Positions 9,674 to 18,848 of a stretch of 64,000 bases of DNA are shown here, in pieces. The position numbers and the translations under genes are program-made. The DNA lies in NCBI GenBank assembly GCA_039028155.1, contig JBCCIS010000013.1, forward strand, positions 40,942 through 104,941. Reading direction: 5' to 3'. Origin of the DNA: Pseudomonadota bacterium. Its GTDB lineage: Bacteria > Pseudomonadota > Alphaproteobacteria > SP197. Position 1 is the first letter of the stretch. The number at the start of each line of letters is the position of its first letter. The notes beneath the pieces are model-generated. The model saw only the letters and a list, made by a program, of their open reading frames with translations, made no database searches and was not told the origin of the DNA.

Positions 9674-9810
9674 AGCGGATCGCGACTAATCAGAGCCACT
9701 TAGTGGCACTGATTAATCGCGTGAATCCGCTCTCGATCAGATGGTTAGAGCAGATTCACGTCTTCTATCTGGATCGCAGGCGATTCAGATAGAAGACGAT
9801 CTGCTTTAAG
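9670..9810. repeat. double palindromic intergenic repeat with CTAGAGC-type ends (copy 1)
   Basis: Two hairpin units lie back to back. Unit A begins CTAGAGCGGATC and ends AATCCGCTCT near 9733, with inner arms CGACTAATCAG and CTGATTAATCG. Unit B begins TTAGAGCAGATTCACG near 9745, carries the arms TCTTCTATCTG and CAGATAGAAGA, and ends GATCTGCTTTAAG. The left end supplies the TAG stop of aqpZ and the right end the TAA stop of the converging SDR gene. Related copies are at 18756-18818 and 46737-46876. Such elements act as bidirectional terminators or mRNA-stabilising hairpins in other bacteria; that role is inferred here. Confidence 0.8.
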
Positions 9811-10576
9811 GCGCGATCGGCCCGCCATCCCAGGCGAACACCTTGCCGGTGTCGGCAGGGTTCAGCCGGTCGAGCACGGTGAGCAGGTTGCCTGCGGCGG
9901 TGGCGGGCGTGACAAGTGTGCCCGCCGGTACACCGCCTTGAAAGGGCTCCGACAACGCCGTGTCGACCGTGCCCGGATGCAAGCCGACACACAGTGCTGA
10001 GGGGTTACGACGCGTCAGTTCGATCGAGAGCGTCCTGATGATCATGTTGAGCGCGGCCTTGGACGCGCGGTAACTGTGCCAGCCGCCGAGCTGGTTGTCG
10101 CCGATGCTGCCGACGCGCGCCGACAGAACGGCGAAGGCCGCCTTTCGGTCCTCGGCCAGTAGCGGCAGCATGTGTTTGGCGATCAGCGCCGGCCCGATCG
10201 TGTTGATTTGAAAGGCTTGCGCCATGGTCGCGCCATCCAGCGCGCGCCATGACTTCTCCGGCTTCAGCGTGTCGCCGTCGTGCAGGATGCCGGTCGCGAC
10301 AATGATCAGGTCAAGCGGAGCGGCTTCGGCCGCTAGCCGTGCGGCGGCCGCCGCGATCGACGCTTCGTCCGTCAGATCCAGTCTCAGCTCAGTCCCGTGC
10401 TTGCACTGGCTGTCCGGTAAGCTGCGCGCCAGGCCGTGAACAGTGCCGAAGCGGGGGCATGAGCGCAGCGCATCGGTTAACGCGCCGCCGATACCGCCAC
10501 TGGCGCCGATCACCACAGCGCTTGCATCCGTGCCGAACGATGTCAGGAGAGGGGCCTTTTGTGCTTGGTCATGCAT
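9806..10576 (-). CDS. short-chain dehydrogenase/reductase (C-factor-like)
   Basis: A 256-residue classical-type SDR. The NAD(P)-binding GASGGIGGAL is near residues 24-33, the structural motif reads IIVATGILHDG, and the catalytic pair is in SYRASKAALN (Tyr and Lys). It resembles the cell-to-cell signalling C-factor (CsgA-like) SDR branch, where a preference for NADPH and unknown carbonyl substrates is common. It is divergent from the glutathione peroxidase gene with 73 bases between them. The stop codon is within the repeat at 9670-9810. Confidence 0.87.
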   Translation of the reverse strand: MHDQAQKAPLLTSFGTDASAVVIGASGGIGGALTDALRSCPRFGTVHGLARSLPDSQCKHGTELRLDLTDEASIAAAAARLAAEAAPLDLIIVATGILHDGDTLKPEKSWRALDGATMAQAFQINTIGPALIAKHMLPLLAEDRKAAFAVLSARVGSIGDNQLGGWHSYRASKAALNMIIRTLSIELTRRNPSALCVGLHPGTVDTALSEPFQGGVPAGTLVTPATAAGNLLTVLDRLNPADTGKVFAWDGGPIAP

Positions 10577-10649
10577 AACGTGCGACGTTCATCCGGTTCG
10601 CTCGCTGATACGTAACAAGATCCGACACAGATTGACCGGTGACACCACC

Positions 10650-11219
10650 ATGTTTGTCCGATGCCTGATGGTCTTTGCTGCTCTCTTGGGCGGTGCGTCG
10701 ACTGCGGCTGCTGACGGATCGCAGTCGGCCCACGATTTTTTCTTTACCGCCATTGAGGGCGGGCCGCTGCCGCTCTCCCAGTACGAGGGGAGTGTCGTCC
10801 TGGTCGTGAACACGGCCTCGCGCTGCGGTTTCACACGCCAATACGACGACCTGCAGGCAGTCTGGGACCGCTACCGCGACCAGGGCCTGGTCGTGCTGGG
10901 CGTGCCGTCCAATGATTTCGGCGGCCAGGAGCCGGGCACGGAAGCGGAGATCAAGGAGTTTTGCGAGGTGAACTTCAGCATCGACTTTCCGATGACCACC
11001 AAGGAACACGTCAAGGGTCAGGCCGCGCATCCATTCTATGCCTGGGCGGTAAGTGAGATGGGGTCGATGGCCAAGCCGATGTGGAACTTCCACAAGTACC
11101 TGATCGACGGCGATGGCCGCCTGGTCGACTGGTTCTCAAGCCCAACTGCGCCGACATCCGATCGTATGACACGGGCTATCGAGGAGCAGCTGGCGCGCCT
11201 CGATACGGCCGGCGGATGA
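10650..11219 (+). CDS. periplasmic glutathione peroxidase-family thiol peroxidase
   Basis: A 189-residue peroxidase that reduces hydrogen peroxide or lipid hydroperoxides. The ATG at 10650 opens a signal peptide (LMVFAALLGGASTAAADG), so the enzyme is exported, unlike most bacterial homologues. The active site is the cysteine type: Cys59 in NTASRCGFTRQY, Gln93 in PSNDFGGQEPG and Trp145 in KPMWNFHKYL. Bacterial members of this type usually use thioredoxin. The open frame reaches back to 10443 but that part overlaps the divergent SDR gene. DUF3429 and DUF427 genes follow closely on the same strand. Confidence 0.9.
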   Translation: MFVRCLMVFAALLGGASTAAADGSQSAHDFFFTAIEGGPLPLSQYEGSVVLVVNTASRCGFTRQYDDLQAVWDRYRDQGLVVLGVPSNDFGGQEPGTEAEIKEFCEVNFSIDFPMTTKEHVKGQAAHPFYAWAVSEMGSMAKPMWNFHKYLIDGDGRLVDWFSSPTAPTSDRMTRAIEEQLARLDTAGG

Positions 11220-11235
11220 TGAGGCGGCTTACGCC

Positions 11236-11730
11236 GTGACGGCTCGTGCGACGGAAACGGTCATGGAGAGCGCATCCTCGACAGTGCCGATACCGGCGCC
11301 GGCGCTTTGGCTTGGCGCGTCGGGCGCGGTCCCCTTCGTCACGCTGGCGGTGGCGAGCCTGACGGTTGATAGCGCGTCGCAGGCGCCCGTCATCGTCGCG
11401 CTCGGGTTCTACGGCGCGGTGATCCTTTCCTTTCTGGGCGGTGTGCAGTGGGGGTTGGCCATAAAGGATCACGAAGCGGCGGGCGCGAGCTTCAACCGTC
11501 TTGGGCTGAGTGTCGTACCGTCGCTGATTGCTTGGCTCGCTCTCCTCCTGCCTGCGCTGGCCGGATTGCCGCTACTGGCCGTTGCCTTCATCGCGGCATA
11601 CGTCGGCGACCGGCGAGCCGGGCAACGTGGCCTTGCACCGGCGTGGTATCCCAGGCTGCGCCTGCCGCTCACTGTGGTGGTCGTCGCGTCGCTGCTGGCC
11701 GCCAGCGTGTCGCTCGCGTGGGCTATCTGA
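11236..11730 (+). CDS. DUF3429 integral membrane protein
   Basis: A protein of 164 residues (155 if the ATG at 11263 is the start) with about five hydrophobic segments and the DUF3429 hallmark FYGAVILSFLGGVQWGLAI. This family is related to mitochondrial TMEM69; its function is unknown. The GTG at 11236, preceded by GAGGCGG, and the ATG at 11263, preceded by GGAAACGG, are both plausible. It follows the glutathione peroxidase by 16 bases and precedes the DUF427 gene by about 40, so the three could form one operon. Confidence 0.75.
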   Translation: MTARATETVMESASSTVPIPAPALWLGASGAVPFVTLAVASLTVDSASQAPVIVALGFYGAVILSFLGGVQWGLAIKDHEAAGASFNRLGLSVVPSLIAWLALLLPALAGLPLLAVAFIAAYVGDRRAGQRGLAPAWYPRLRLPLTVVVVASLLAASVSLAWAI

Positions 11731-11770
11731 GACCACGTGGTTGCGAACCGGGAAAGGATAACCGCTCGCC

Positions 11771-12268
11771 ATGATCCGCCCCACACCCATCGCACCCGGC
11801 CCGGGCCAGGAATCGGTCTGGGACTATCCGCGCCCGCCGCGCCTGGAGCGGGTCGAGGCGGACCTGCGTGTCGTCTTCGCCGATGAGACGGTCGCCGACA
11901 GCCGGGACGGTTATCGTGTCTTGGAGACGAGCCATCCGCCGGTCTATTACATCCCGCCCCAGGACGTGCGGCTTGACCTGTTGCGCGAAAGCAAGATGCG
12001 TTCGTTCTGTGAGTTCAAAGGTGTTGCCGCCTATTGGACGCTTGCTGTCGGCGACCGCCGTTCAGAACACGCCGCCTGGGGATATCCCGAGCCCACCGCG
12101 CGCTTTGCGGCGATCGCTGGTTATGTTGCCTTCTATGCCTCGCGCGTAGACGCCTGCTGGGTCGGCGATGAGCGGGTCGATGCGCAAGTGGGTGACTTCT
12201 ACGGTGGTTGGATTACTTCCGCCATCGTCGGACCGTTCAAGGGCGGCGAGGGCACGTTCGGCTGGTAG
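11771..12268 (+). CDS. DUF427 domain protein
   Basis: A 165-residue soluble protein with one DUF427 domain: RVVFADETVADSRDGYRVLETSHPPVYYIPPQDV, then FCEFKGVAAYWTL and AWGYPEP, all classic for the family. The family's small beta-rich fold has no established reaction. The start ATG at 11771 is well placed 40 bases after the DUF3429 gene. The next 94 bases before the VOC gene hold no obvious signal. Confidence 0.85.
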   Translation: MIRPTPIAPGPGQESVWDYPRPPRLERVEADLRVVFADETVADSRDGYRVLETSHPPVYYIPPQDVRLDLLRESKMRSFCEFKGVAAYWTLAVGDRRSEHAAWGYPEPTARFAAIAGYVAFYASRVDACWVGDERVDAQVGDFYGGWITSAIVGPFKGGEGTFGW

Positions 12269-12362
12269 TCGACGCCGTCGATCTGAACATCCCGCCCCGG
12301 CGATTCTCTTGCGGGGCAATTGGCTGCATGATAGAGAACATTTGATGAACAAGGGGATCGGG

Positions 12363-12695
12363 ATGAAGATCGATTACGTGGAATTGCCGGCGATCGATTT
12401 CGCGGCGACCAAGGCGTTTTATGGCGCGGCATTCGGCTGGACGTTCGAGGAATGGGGCGATGCCTATATGGCCTTTTCCAAAGCCGGCCTTGAAGGCGGT
12501 TTCCGCAAAGTGAGCGAGCGTCCGCCCCGTGGCGGCGCGTTGGTAATTCTCTATGCCGACGACTTGGCCACCGCCGAGAAAGCGGTGATGAGCGTCGGCG
12601 GCGAAATCGCCGAACGGCACGACTTCCCCGGCGGCCGGCGGATACACTTTCACGACCCCTCCGGCAACGAACTGGCGATCTGGACGAAGGCCTAA
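12363..12695 (+). CDS. VOC-family (glyoxalase/bleomycin resistance fold) protein
   Basis: A 110-residue single VOC domain of the kind annotated as glyoxalase-like: IDFAATKAFYGAAFGWTFEEW at the start and IHFHDPSGNELAIWTKA at the end, which supplies a metal-site glutamate. The enzymatic role is unknown. I start it at the ATG at 12363, six bases after AAGGGG, although an ATG at 12345 is in frame. It ends convergently next to the GFA-family gene. Confidence 0.82.
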   Translation: MKIDYVELPAIDFAATKAFYGAAFGWTFEEWGDAYMAFSKAGLEGGFRKVSERPPRGGALVILYADDLATAEKAVMSVGGEIAERHDFPGGRRIHFHDPSGNELAIWTKA

Positions 12696-12703
12696 GGTCT
12701 GGC

Positions 12704-13165
12704 CTAGTTGTCTGCTTGTGAAGCCTCATCGAACGCGGACGCCAGTCCTTCGTCCTCGTCGCCGCGCAGAAGCGGGATCGCCTTGTCGAACTGCGGCCAG
12801 GCGAGTTTGCTTTCGACACAGAAGTGATAGGCCGGTTCGAACGCCGTGGGATCGTCGAGGCTGCCCAACCCCACTTCCATGCCCGGTTCGTACTCTGGCC
12901 AGGGTGCCTTGATGTATCGCAGGCCGATCGAGCTGCCGCAATCCGTGCAGAAGTAGCGTTCCAGAAGCGGGGTCGCCCTATGGCTGGACGGTGCACCTGC
13001 GATAAAGCGCAAGGCGCCTTCGGGAAACTTCGCACCGGCCCAAAACGCGCTGCCGGTATAGCGTTGGCAGTAGCGGCAATGACAGGCGTAGACCTCATTG
13101 GGCGGTTGATCGGCTTCGTAGCGCACAGCGCCGCACAGACAGCCGCCGGTAATCGGTTTGGGCAT
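12704..13165 (-). CDS. GFA-family (glutathione-dependent formaldehyde-activating enzyme-like) protein
   Basis: A 153-residue zinc protein with the GFA cysteine pattern: GGCLCGAVRY at the N terminus, ACHCRYCQRYTGSAF, then FCTDCGSSIGL. Members resemble the S-(hydroxymethyl)glutathione synthase (Gfa), but most have other, unknown roles; nothing here points to formaldehyde. The ATG at 13165 is preceded by GGGAGAG; the open frame reaches further to 13270 without family similarity. Confidence 0.87.
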   Translation of the reverse strand: MPKPITGGCLCGAVRYEADQPPNEVYACHCRYCQRYTGSAFWAGAKFPEGALRFIAGAPSSHRATPLLERYFCTDCGSSIGLRYIKAPWPEYEPGMEVGLGSLDDPTAFEPAYHFCVESKLAWPQFDKAIPLLRGDEDEGLASAFDEASQADN

Positions 13166-13341
13166 GCGTCTCTCCCAGTGTGTCGACGGTGCCGCTCGCA
13201 CCGTTGCCATGCCATCAGCTTGCAGCAAGATCGGGTGTTGGGCAAAGCGACCAGTCGGGCGTTTCGCCATTGGTCCGGCCCGTCGGTTCTTGTAACGTCA
13301 AGACGTTGTCGGCGATCGCGCCGCAAGAGCTGAGAGGCCCC

Positions 13342-15639
13342 ATGTCGCAACCGTCGCCGGAACTCCTTGGCGAAGTCTTCTCCGATGCCAGGCCGGCGGA
13401 GGATCCGGTCCTGTTCGGCTATGCCGACCTGGAGCCGAAGGGCGCGTTCGAGGCGCGTAGCTTCCAGACCTTCCGGCTGACCTATGTGACCGGCCGCTAT
13501 GGCCTGGACGACACCGGTTCGATCCGCATCGTCTTCCGCTTTACCGCCGACGGCGGCGCGCTACAGATGACCGATCCCGCCGGCCTGAACTATGTCACCG
13601 CGACCAGCTCCAACGGCGTTCCGCTCAACCTTTCGTTCAACGCGAACGGTCATCAACGGCCCTGGTATCAGGCGCTGACCGTGACGGTTTCCAAGGGCTT
13701 TCTGCGCGAGGGCGACCGTATCGAGGTCGTCATCGGCGATCAGACGGGCGGCTCACCCGGCTTCCGCCTGCAGTCGTTCTGCGAATCGGAGTTTGCCTTC
13801 AAGGTGCTGGCGGATGTCTGCGCCACCGGCCACTTCATTCCGGTACCGCAAAGCCCCACCATCGCGATCGTGCCGGGGCCGCCGGCGGTGTGGAAAGCGG
13901 TGCTGCCGACCCTGCGCCGTCCCGGCGAAACGTTCCGGTTGAGCCTTAAGGCTGAAGACAGTTTTGGCAATCCCTCCGACCAGGTGGATACCGCACTCGT
14001 GCTTGCCAGCGACCATCCGATCGACGGTCTGCCCAAGACGGTGCGGTTCGAGCCGGGCCAGCGCGCACTGGTCATCGACGGTTTGTCGTGCGCCGACAAT
14101 ACGACGCTCGACATCGCGGTCCGCACGCCCGACGGCGAGTTGCTGGCGGTCACCAACCCGCTTGTGATCCGGGACGGGTATGACGCCGGCTACTGGGGCG
14201 ATATGCACGGGCAGAGCGGTGAATCCGTCGGCATCAACACGGCGCGTGAGTACTTCACCTTCGCGCGCGATCTCGCGTTTCTGGATGCGACAAGCCACCA
14301 GGCAAACGACTTCCAGGTCAACGGCGCGTTCTGGGATCACATCAACGAATTGACGGCGGAGTTTCACCAGGACGGTCGCTTCCTGACGCTGCCCGGATAC
14401 GAGTGGTCGGGCAACACGGGTGTCGGCGGCGACCGCAATGTTTACTTCCGCAACGAGGGCCGCGCCATCCGTCGTTCCTCCCACGCATTGATCAGCGACC
14501 GCCGCGACATTGCGAGCGACGCGCCGACGGCGCGCGATCTGTTCGCCGCGCTGCAGGCTGAGGACTGCTTGGTATATGCCCACATCGGCGGCCGACCGGC
14601 GGACATCGCCTACGCTCACGACACGCGGCTGGAAACGGCGATGGAGATTCATTCGGCCTGGGGCACGTTCGAGTGGCTGATGGAAGACTGCTTCAAGCTC
14701 GGCCACCGGGTCGGTGTCGTCGCCAACAGCGACGGACATAAGGGCCGTCCGGGTGCCAGTTATCCCGGCGCCTCGGAGTTTGGCGCCTATGGCGGCTTGA
14801 CCTGTTTTCTGATGTCGGATCTGACGCGCGACAACTGGTTCGATTGTCTGAAGCGCCGCCGCCACTACGCAACGACAGGCGATCGCCTGCATATCGATCT
14901 GACCGTGGCGGCTTCGCGGCCATTCGCCTTCTTTGACTTGGACCCGAAGGTCGTCCCCGGTGAAGGCGAACCGACCATGTTTTTATCGATGGGCGATATC
15001 GCTGCGACGACCGGTGATTCGGTAACGCTCGAGTTCAGTGTCCAGGCCCGCGCGCCGATCGAACGTATCGATGTCCTGAACGGCATGGAGACGGTAACGA
15101 CCATCCGCAATCCAGCCGACGCTTCGGGGAGCAACCGTCTGCGCGTGCTTTGGCGCGGTGCCCAGGTGAAGGGCCGCGGCGCCAAGGCGCGATGGACCGG
15201 GCGCGCGTCGTTTGAGAACGCCGCCATCAAGGCGACTCGCGAGATCAACGCCTGGAACCCCGACCGGCCACTGCGCCAGGACGACAATCAAACGCTCAGT
15301 TGGGATTCGGTCACCGCCGGCAACTTCGGCGCGTTCGATGTTTGGCTTGACGAAGGCGAGGGCGCGCGCGTGGCGCTGGAAACCAACTTCGTCTCGGCGG
15401 TCGTCGACCTATCGTCAGTCGGCCGTGATGACACGATCATCGATGCCGGCGGTCTGGACCTGGCGGTTCATCTGTTCCGCTTGGCGCCCGAACTCGACCC
15501 AGATCCGATCACGGCGTCGGTTGAGGTGCCGCTGCATGACGATGGCGACAATCCGTTATGGATCCGCGTCACCACCGAAGACGGATTTCAGGCCTGGACA
15601 AGCCCTGTCTACCTGTTCCGCGACAAGATCAACATTTGA
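13342..15639 (+). CDS. DUF3604 protein (PHP-like metal hydrolase family)
   Basis: A 765-residue protein of the DUF3604 family. After about 270 residues of beta-rich sequence comes a PHP-like metal-binding part: GYWGDMHGQSGES, FLDATSHQAND, LPGYEWSGN, VYAHIGGRP, TAMEIHSAWG and VVANSDGHKGRPG, which carry the expected histidines and aspartates, followed by a C-terminal beta region. There is no signal peptide. The reaction is unknown; a phosphoesterase-like activity would fit the fold. The start ATG at 13342 follows GAGAGG. The phosphotransferase gene starts 18 bases downstream, so the two probably form an operon. Confidence 0.83.
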   Translation: MSQPSPELLGEVFSDARPAEDPVLFGYADLEPKGAFEARSFQTFRLTYVTGRYGLDDTGSIRIVFRFTADGGALQMTDPAGLNYVTATSSNGVPLNLSFNANGHQRPWYQALTVTVSKGFLREGDRIEVVIGDQTGGSPGFRLQSFCESEFAFKVLADVCATGHFIPVPQSPTIAIVPGPPAVWKAVLPTLRRPGETFRLSLKAEDSFGNPSDQVDTALVLASDHPIDGLPKTVRFEPGQRALVIDGLSCADNTTLDIAVRTPDGELLAVTNPLVIRDGYDAGYWGDMHGQSGESVGINTAREYFTFARDLAFLDATSHQANDFQVNGAFWDHINELTAEFHQDGRFLTLPGYEWSGNTGVGGDRNVYFRNEGRAIRRSSHALISDRRDIASDAPTARDLFAALQAEDCLVYAHIGGRPADIAYAHDTRLETAMEIHSAWGTFEWLMEDCFKLGHRVGVVANSDGHKGRPGASYPGASEFGAYGGLTCFLMSDLTRDNWFDCLKRRRHYATTGDRLHIDLTVAASRPFAFFDLDPKVVPGEGEPTMFLSMGDIAATTGDSVTLEFSVQARAPIERIDVLNGMETVTTIRNPADASGSNRLRVLWRGAQVKGRGAKARWTGRASFENAAIKATREINAWNPDRPLRQDDNQTLSWDSVTAGNFGAFDVWLDEGEGARVALETNFVSAVVDLSSVGRDDTIIDAGGLDLAVHLFRLAPELDPDPITASVEVPLHDDGDNPLWIRVTTEDGFQAWTSPVYLFRDKINI

Positions 15640-15656
15640 GCGGGTAGGCTGCAGAC

Positions 15657-16727
15657 ATGCTCCCGATTCCCAACACGCCCGACGATGTCAGTGCCGCCTG
15701 GCTGTCTGCGGTGATGCAGGACAGCGGTGCGATTGCGTGTACGATCACCGAGATCGATGTTTCACCTCTGGGCGTTGGTTTGGGCACATTGAGCTCGATG
15801 CTGCGGTGCCGGCCAACCTACGACAAACCGCGCGGTGACGAACCGGAGACGGTGGTCGTCAAGCTGGAACCGGCGACCGATGCGTATCGTGAGAGCGTCA
15901 ACACCTCCCACGGCTTCGAGCGCGAGATCAACTTCTACCGGGAGATCGCGCCGGACGCGCCGATCCGGATCCCGACCTTCTATTTCGGCGCCTTCGACGG
16001 CAGGGCAGGCGCCATCGTCCTGGAGGATCTGGGGCATCTTGAGACGCGCAACCAGGTTCATGGTCTGGGCAATGACGAAGTCATCGGCGCGGCCGGTCAT
16101 ATCGCGCGGCTGCACGCCAAGTACTTAGGCCGGGATCTGAGCAGCGCGCATCGCTGGATGCCGACCCATGACGACCGTTACCTCGGCAGTTTCACAAAAG
16201 GATGGGACCTGTTCGAAGAGGTCTATGGCCTGCGCATCGGCGCCGACGCGGTGGCGCTGGGCCGGCGCCTGAACGACAACATCGATTGGCTGGCAGCAGA
16301 AATGGCCAGCCGCCCGCAGACCATTTGTCACGGCGACTTCCGGGCCGACAATCTTCTCTTTGGCGAAGGCCCGCATGACGTCACCGTCATCGACTGGCAG
16401 TTGACGCAACAATCGCTCGCGACGTTGGACCTCACGCGTTTGTTGGGCGGCAGCGAACCCTCGCCCGAGCGTCGCTCGCACCCCATGGAAGCGTTCGACG
16501 CCTGGCATGCGGCGTTGCTGCAGGAAGGTGTCGCCGGTTATCCGCGCGACGACGCGTTGGGCGATTTCCGGCTTGGCATGCTGGCCGCCGTTTGCGTGCC
16601 CGTCCGCCTCATCAAGGCCTGGGGCGTCGATCCCGGCGGTCGCCAGGGTCAGCTCTTGGATGCGATCGCCACGCGCATGTTCGCCGCCGCCGTTGACATC
16701 GACGCTGGCGCGCGATTACCGCGATAG
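15657..16727 (+). CDS. phosphotransferase-family protein (aminoglycoside/ecdysteroid kinase-like)
   Basis: A 356-residue protein-kinase-like fold enzyme that would transfer phosphate from ATP to a small molecule. The nucleotide lysine lies in VVVKLEP, the catalytic loop is ICHGDFRADNLLF (His, Asp, Asn) and the metal aspartate is in VTVIDWQ. The overall type resembles oxidoreductase-family/ecdysteroid kinase-like proteins instead of antibiotic resistance enzymes. It follows the DUF3604 gene by 18 bases. Its partnership with that phosphoesterase-like protein suggests metabolism of one compound, but that is inference. It abuts the convergent AraC gene. Confidence 0.83.
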   Translation: MLPIPNTPDDVSAAWLSAVMQDSGAIACTITEIDVSPLGVGLGTLSSMLRCRPTYDKPRGDEPETVVVKLEPATDAYRESVNTSHGFEREINFYREIAPDAPIRIPTFYFGAFDGRAGAIVLEDLGHLETRNQVHGLGNDEVIGAAGHIARLHAKYLGRDLSSAHRWMPTHDDRYLGSFTKGWDLFEEVYGLRIGADAVALGRRLNDNIDWLAAEMASRPQTICHGDFRADNLLFGEGPHDVTVIDWQLTQQSLATLDLTRLLGGSEPSPERRSHPMEAFDAWHAALLQEGVAGYPRDDALGDFRLGMLAAVCVPVRLIKAWGVDPGGRQGQLLDAIATRMFAAAVDIDAGARLPR

Positions 16728-17735
16728 TCAGGCTTGGCGCAAGCTACCTGCACCGGCCATCCGCGTCCTCGACGGCAATTCGCCGAACTGATCACGATAG
16801 TAAGCAGAGAAGCGGCTGGTATGCCAAAACCCAGCTTCCGCTGCCAAATCACCAATCGATCGGTCTGCGTTTTCCGGTGTCATAAGGGCGCGCCGCACCC
16901 GATGGAGCTTGAGCGATCGCATGTACGCCACAGGCGAAAGACCAACTTCGTCGCGAAAGCAGTATTCGACGGTGCGCCTGCTGACGCCAAGATCCCGGCA
17001 CAGACTACCGATCGAGACGTCGGTATCGCGGGCGTCCTCCATGAGTTCACGGGCCCGAGCGACCAAGCGATAGGGTCGCGACCAAGAGAGCAGGTGTGCA
17101 TCAGGTGTGGGCGGCACCATGGATCGGAGGTGATGTGCTAGAAACTCCGTCGTTCTGGCACGAATACTGGGTGCGGCACGTTCATCGACGCGTCGCGCCC
17201 TGCGAACGTCGCCAAGCAAACGCGACACGCCGCGTCGAAGCGTGCGAACCCGGTTCCCGCCCGTCAGCCAAAGTCCGGCCCCGTTGAGCATGTGTGCTGG
17301 ATCGCAAGTTGGATCAGCTGCCATAATTTCGGCCTCGAAGTATGAACGCTGAACACTAATGGCGACGAAATGCGGTCCTGATAGACCCTCGTCCAGCCCC
17401 CACTGGTCGTGATGGCCGACCGTATCAAACGTCGATTGCGGCCCGCAGATGTATAGGTCTTCATGAGAGAACGTCCTGCCGTTCAGCCGGGACGGAACGC
17501 CCTCGTTCAGGAGGAAGATGATCGTGTATTGGTCATTGGGCGTTACGCCGTTTTGTTCGAGCACGCGGTTGTTCTGTTCAAAATGAAACGTCAGCTCGGG
17601 ACCCATATGGATCGCTTGGTAGACGCCTCGAAACCTACCCTTGGAGAGTTGCCGGTACTCCTGATCATAGGCGGCCATGCACTTCGATTCCTGATCGAAG
17701 TCGTCAAACGACCGGATCACATAATCAATCTGCAT
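16728..17735 (-). CDS. AraC-family transcriptional regulator
   Basis: A 335-residue regulator whose C-terminal 100 residues are an AraC/XylS DNA-binding domain with two helix-turn-helices (SIGSLCRDLGVSRRTVEYCFRDEVGLSPVAYMRSLKLH, then SIGDLAAEAGFWHTSRFSAYYRDQFGELPS). The N-terminal part is a cupin-like or OmpR-unrelated sensing domain without a recognised ligand. It is divergent from the exported alpha/beta hydrolase at 17869, with 133 bases between them, and is likely to control that gene. Confidence 0.9.
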   Translation of the reverse strand: MQIDYVIRSFDDFDQESKCMAAYDQEYRQLSKGRFRGVYQAIHMGPELTFHFEQNNRVLEQNGVTPNDQYTIIFLLNEGVPSRLNGRTFSHEDLYICGPQSTFDTVGHHDQWGLDEGLSGPHFVAISVQRSYFEAEIMAADPTCDPAHMLNGAGLWLTGGNRVRTLRRGVSRLLGDVRRARRVDERAAPSIRARTTEFLAHHLRSMVPPTPDAHLLSWSRPYRLVARARELMEDARDTDVSIGSLCRDLGVSRRTVEYCFRDEVGLSPVAYMRSLKLHRVRRALMTPENADRSIGDLAAEAGFWHTSRFSAYYRDQFGELPSRTRMAGAGSLRQA

Positions 17736-17868
17736 GAATGCGCGGCTCCATGGCGTTTGCGCAAACTGGATAACACCCTACCGTCGTTTCGTTCCAGGGT
17801 GCGCCTCGGAAGCTGCCAGCATAGGTCTGTACCTGTTGGCAGTGCAATCGAGGATGGAGGGTCACGTC

Positions 17869-18759
17869 ATGTTCAAGTTTCGAAAAACGTTTGTCCTGAT
17901 GGCGGCCGCCTTGAGCTTTGCGTGGGCAATGTCGAATGTCGCTCGGGCAGACTATGTGGAGCTTAGCAGCGATCTCACGGTTCACTATGAGACGGCGGGC
18001 ACCGGCGACATCACCATCATCTTCATACCCGGCTGGCTCATGTCGACAGATGTGTTCGAACACCAGCTTGACCATTTCAAGGACTCAACGGCGTTCACCG
18101 CCTTGGCTTATGACCCACGTGGGCAGGGTCGATCGTCGAAAACGTTGGAGGGGCATACCTATCAACAGCATGGGCGCGATCTTGCCGCGCTTATCGACGC
18201 GCTTGATCTCGACAAGGTCATTCTTGCCGGCTGGTCCTATGGTGTGACCGAACAACTCGCCTATCTCGATCAGTTCGGGTCCGACAAGCTGGTGGGCATG
18301 GTTCTGATCGATACGGGTCCGGATGTCGCCGGAGAAAGCTATGACGAGTGGGTTTGGTACCTGAGGGACGATTCCGACGAGTATTCGCGCTGGTTTACCG
18401 AGGGGATTGTCGAGGACCGGCAAGCGGTTATCGCCAGTTTCGCCGAGTGGATGCTTGAAGACCCGTCGCCCGAGAACATCGCGTGGGTTTCGGATATCGC
18501 CAACATGACGCCAGGCACGGTTGCCTCATCCCTTAACGCTACAGGCTTCTATCTCGATTACACGGAGGATCTCGTTGCGTTGGAGGGGCAGATACCGTTG
18601 CTCTACGTGACGCGCGAAGAGTGGCAGCCAGTCGCCGATCCTTGGATCAAGGCGAATACGCCGAGCGCCCAGGCAGAGTATCTTGGCAAACACATGATGT
18701 TCTGGGAACGGCCTGATGAGTTCAACCAGATCCTTGACGCCTATCTCGCCCAGTTCTAG
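17869..18759 (+). CDS. exported alpha/beta hydrolase
   Basis: A 296-residue alpha/beta hydrolase with an N-terminal signal peptide (FVLMAAALSFAWAMSNVARA), so it acts in the periplasm or outside the cell. The oxyanion region is FIPGWLMST, the nucleophile elbow is AGWSYGVTEQ (Ser) and the catalytic histidine is probably in LGKHMMFWERPDEFN. Substrate is unknown; esterase or lactonase activity would fit. The start ATG at 17869 is seven bases after GGAGGG. The stop TAG is the first part of the repeat at 18756-18818. The divergent AraC gene suggests induction by a small molecule. Confidence 0.85.
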   Translation: MFKFRKTFVLMAAALSFAWAMSNVARADYVELSSDLTVHYETAGTGDITIIFIPGWLMSTDVFEHQLDHFKDSTAFTALAYDPRGQGRSSKTLEGHTYQQHGRDLAALIDALDLDKVILAGWSYGVTEQLAYLDQFGSDKLVGMVLIDTGPDVAGESYDEWVWYLRDDSDEYSRWFTEGIVEDRQAVIASFAEWMLEDPSPENIAWVSDIANMTPGTVASSLNATGFYLDYTEDLVALEGQIPLLYVTREEWQPVADPWIKANTPSAQAEYLGKHMMFWERPDEFNQILDAYLAQF

Positions 18760-18818
18760 GGCGGATCACGGTTAGGTGGAACCGTTAGACGGTTCCGTCA
18801 AAGCACGATCTGCTCTAG
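18756..18818. repeat. palindromic intergenic repeat with CTAGRGC-type ends (copy 2)
   Basis: A single-unit version of the family: it starts CTAGGGCGGATCACGG, has an inner hairpin GGAACCG-TTAGA-CGGTTCC and ends CACGATCTGCTCTAG. Its first bases provide the TAG stop codon of the upstream hydrolase gene. The next gene on the other strand ends 30 bases away, so the element sits between converging genes and may terminate both transcripts. Confidence 0.8.
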
Positions 18819-18848
18819 CCGCTTGACCGTATGGTCGGCCCTAAGCCG

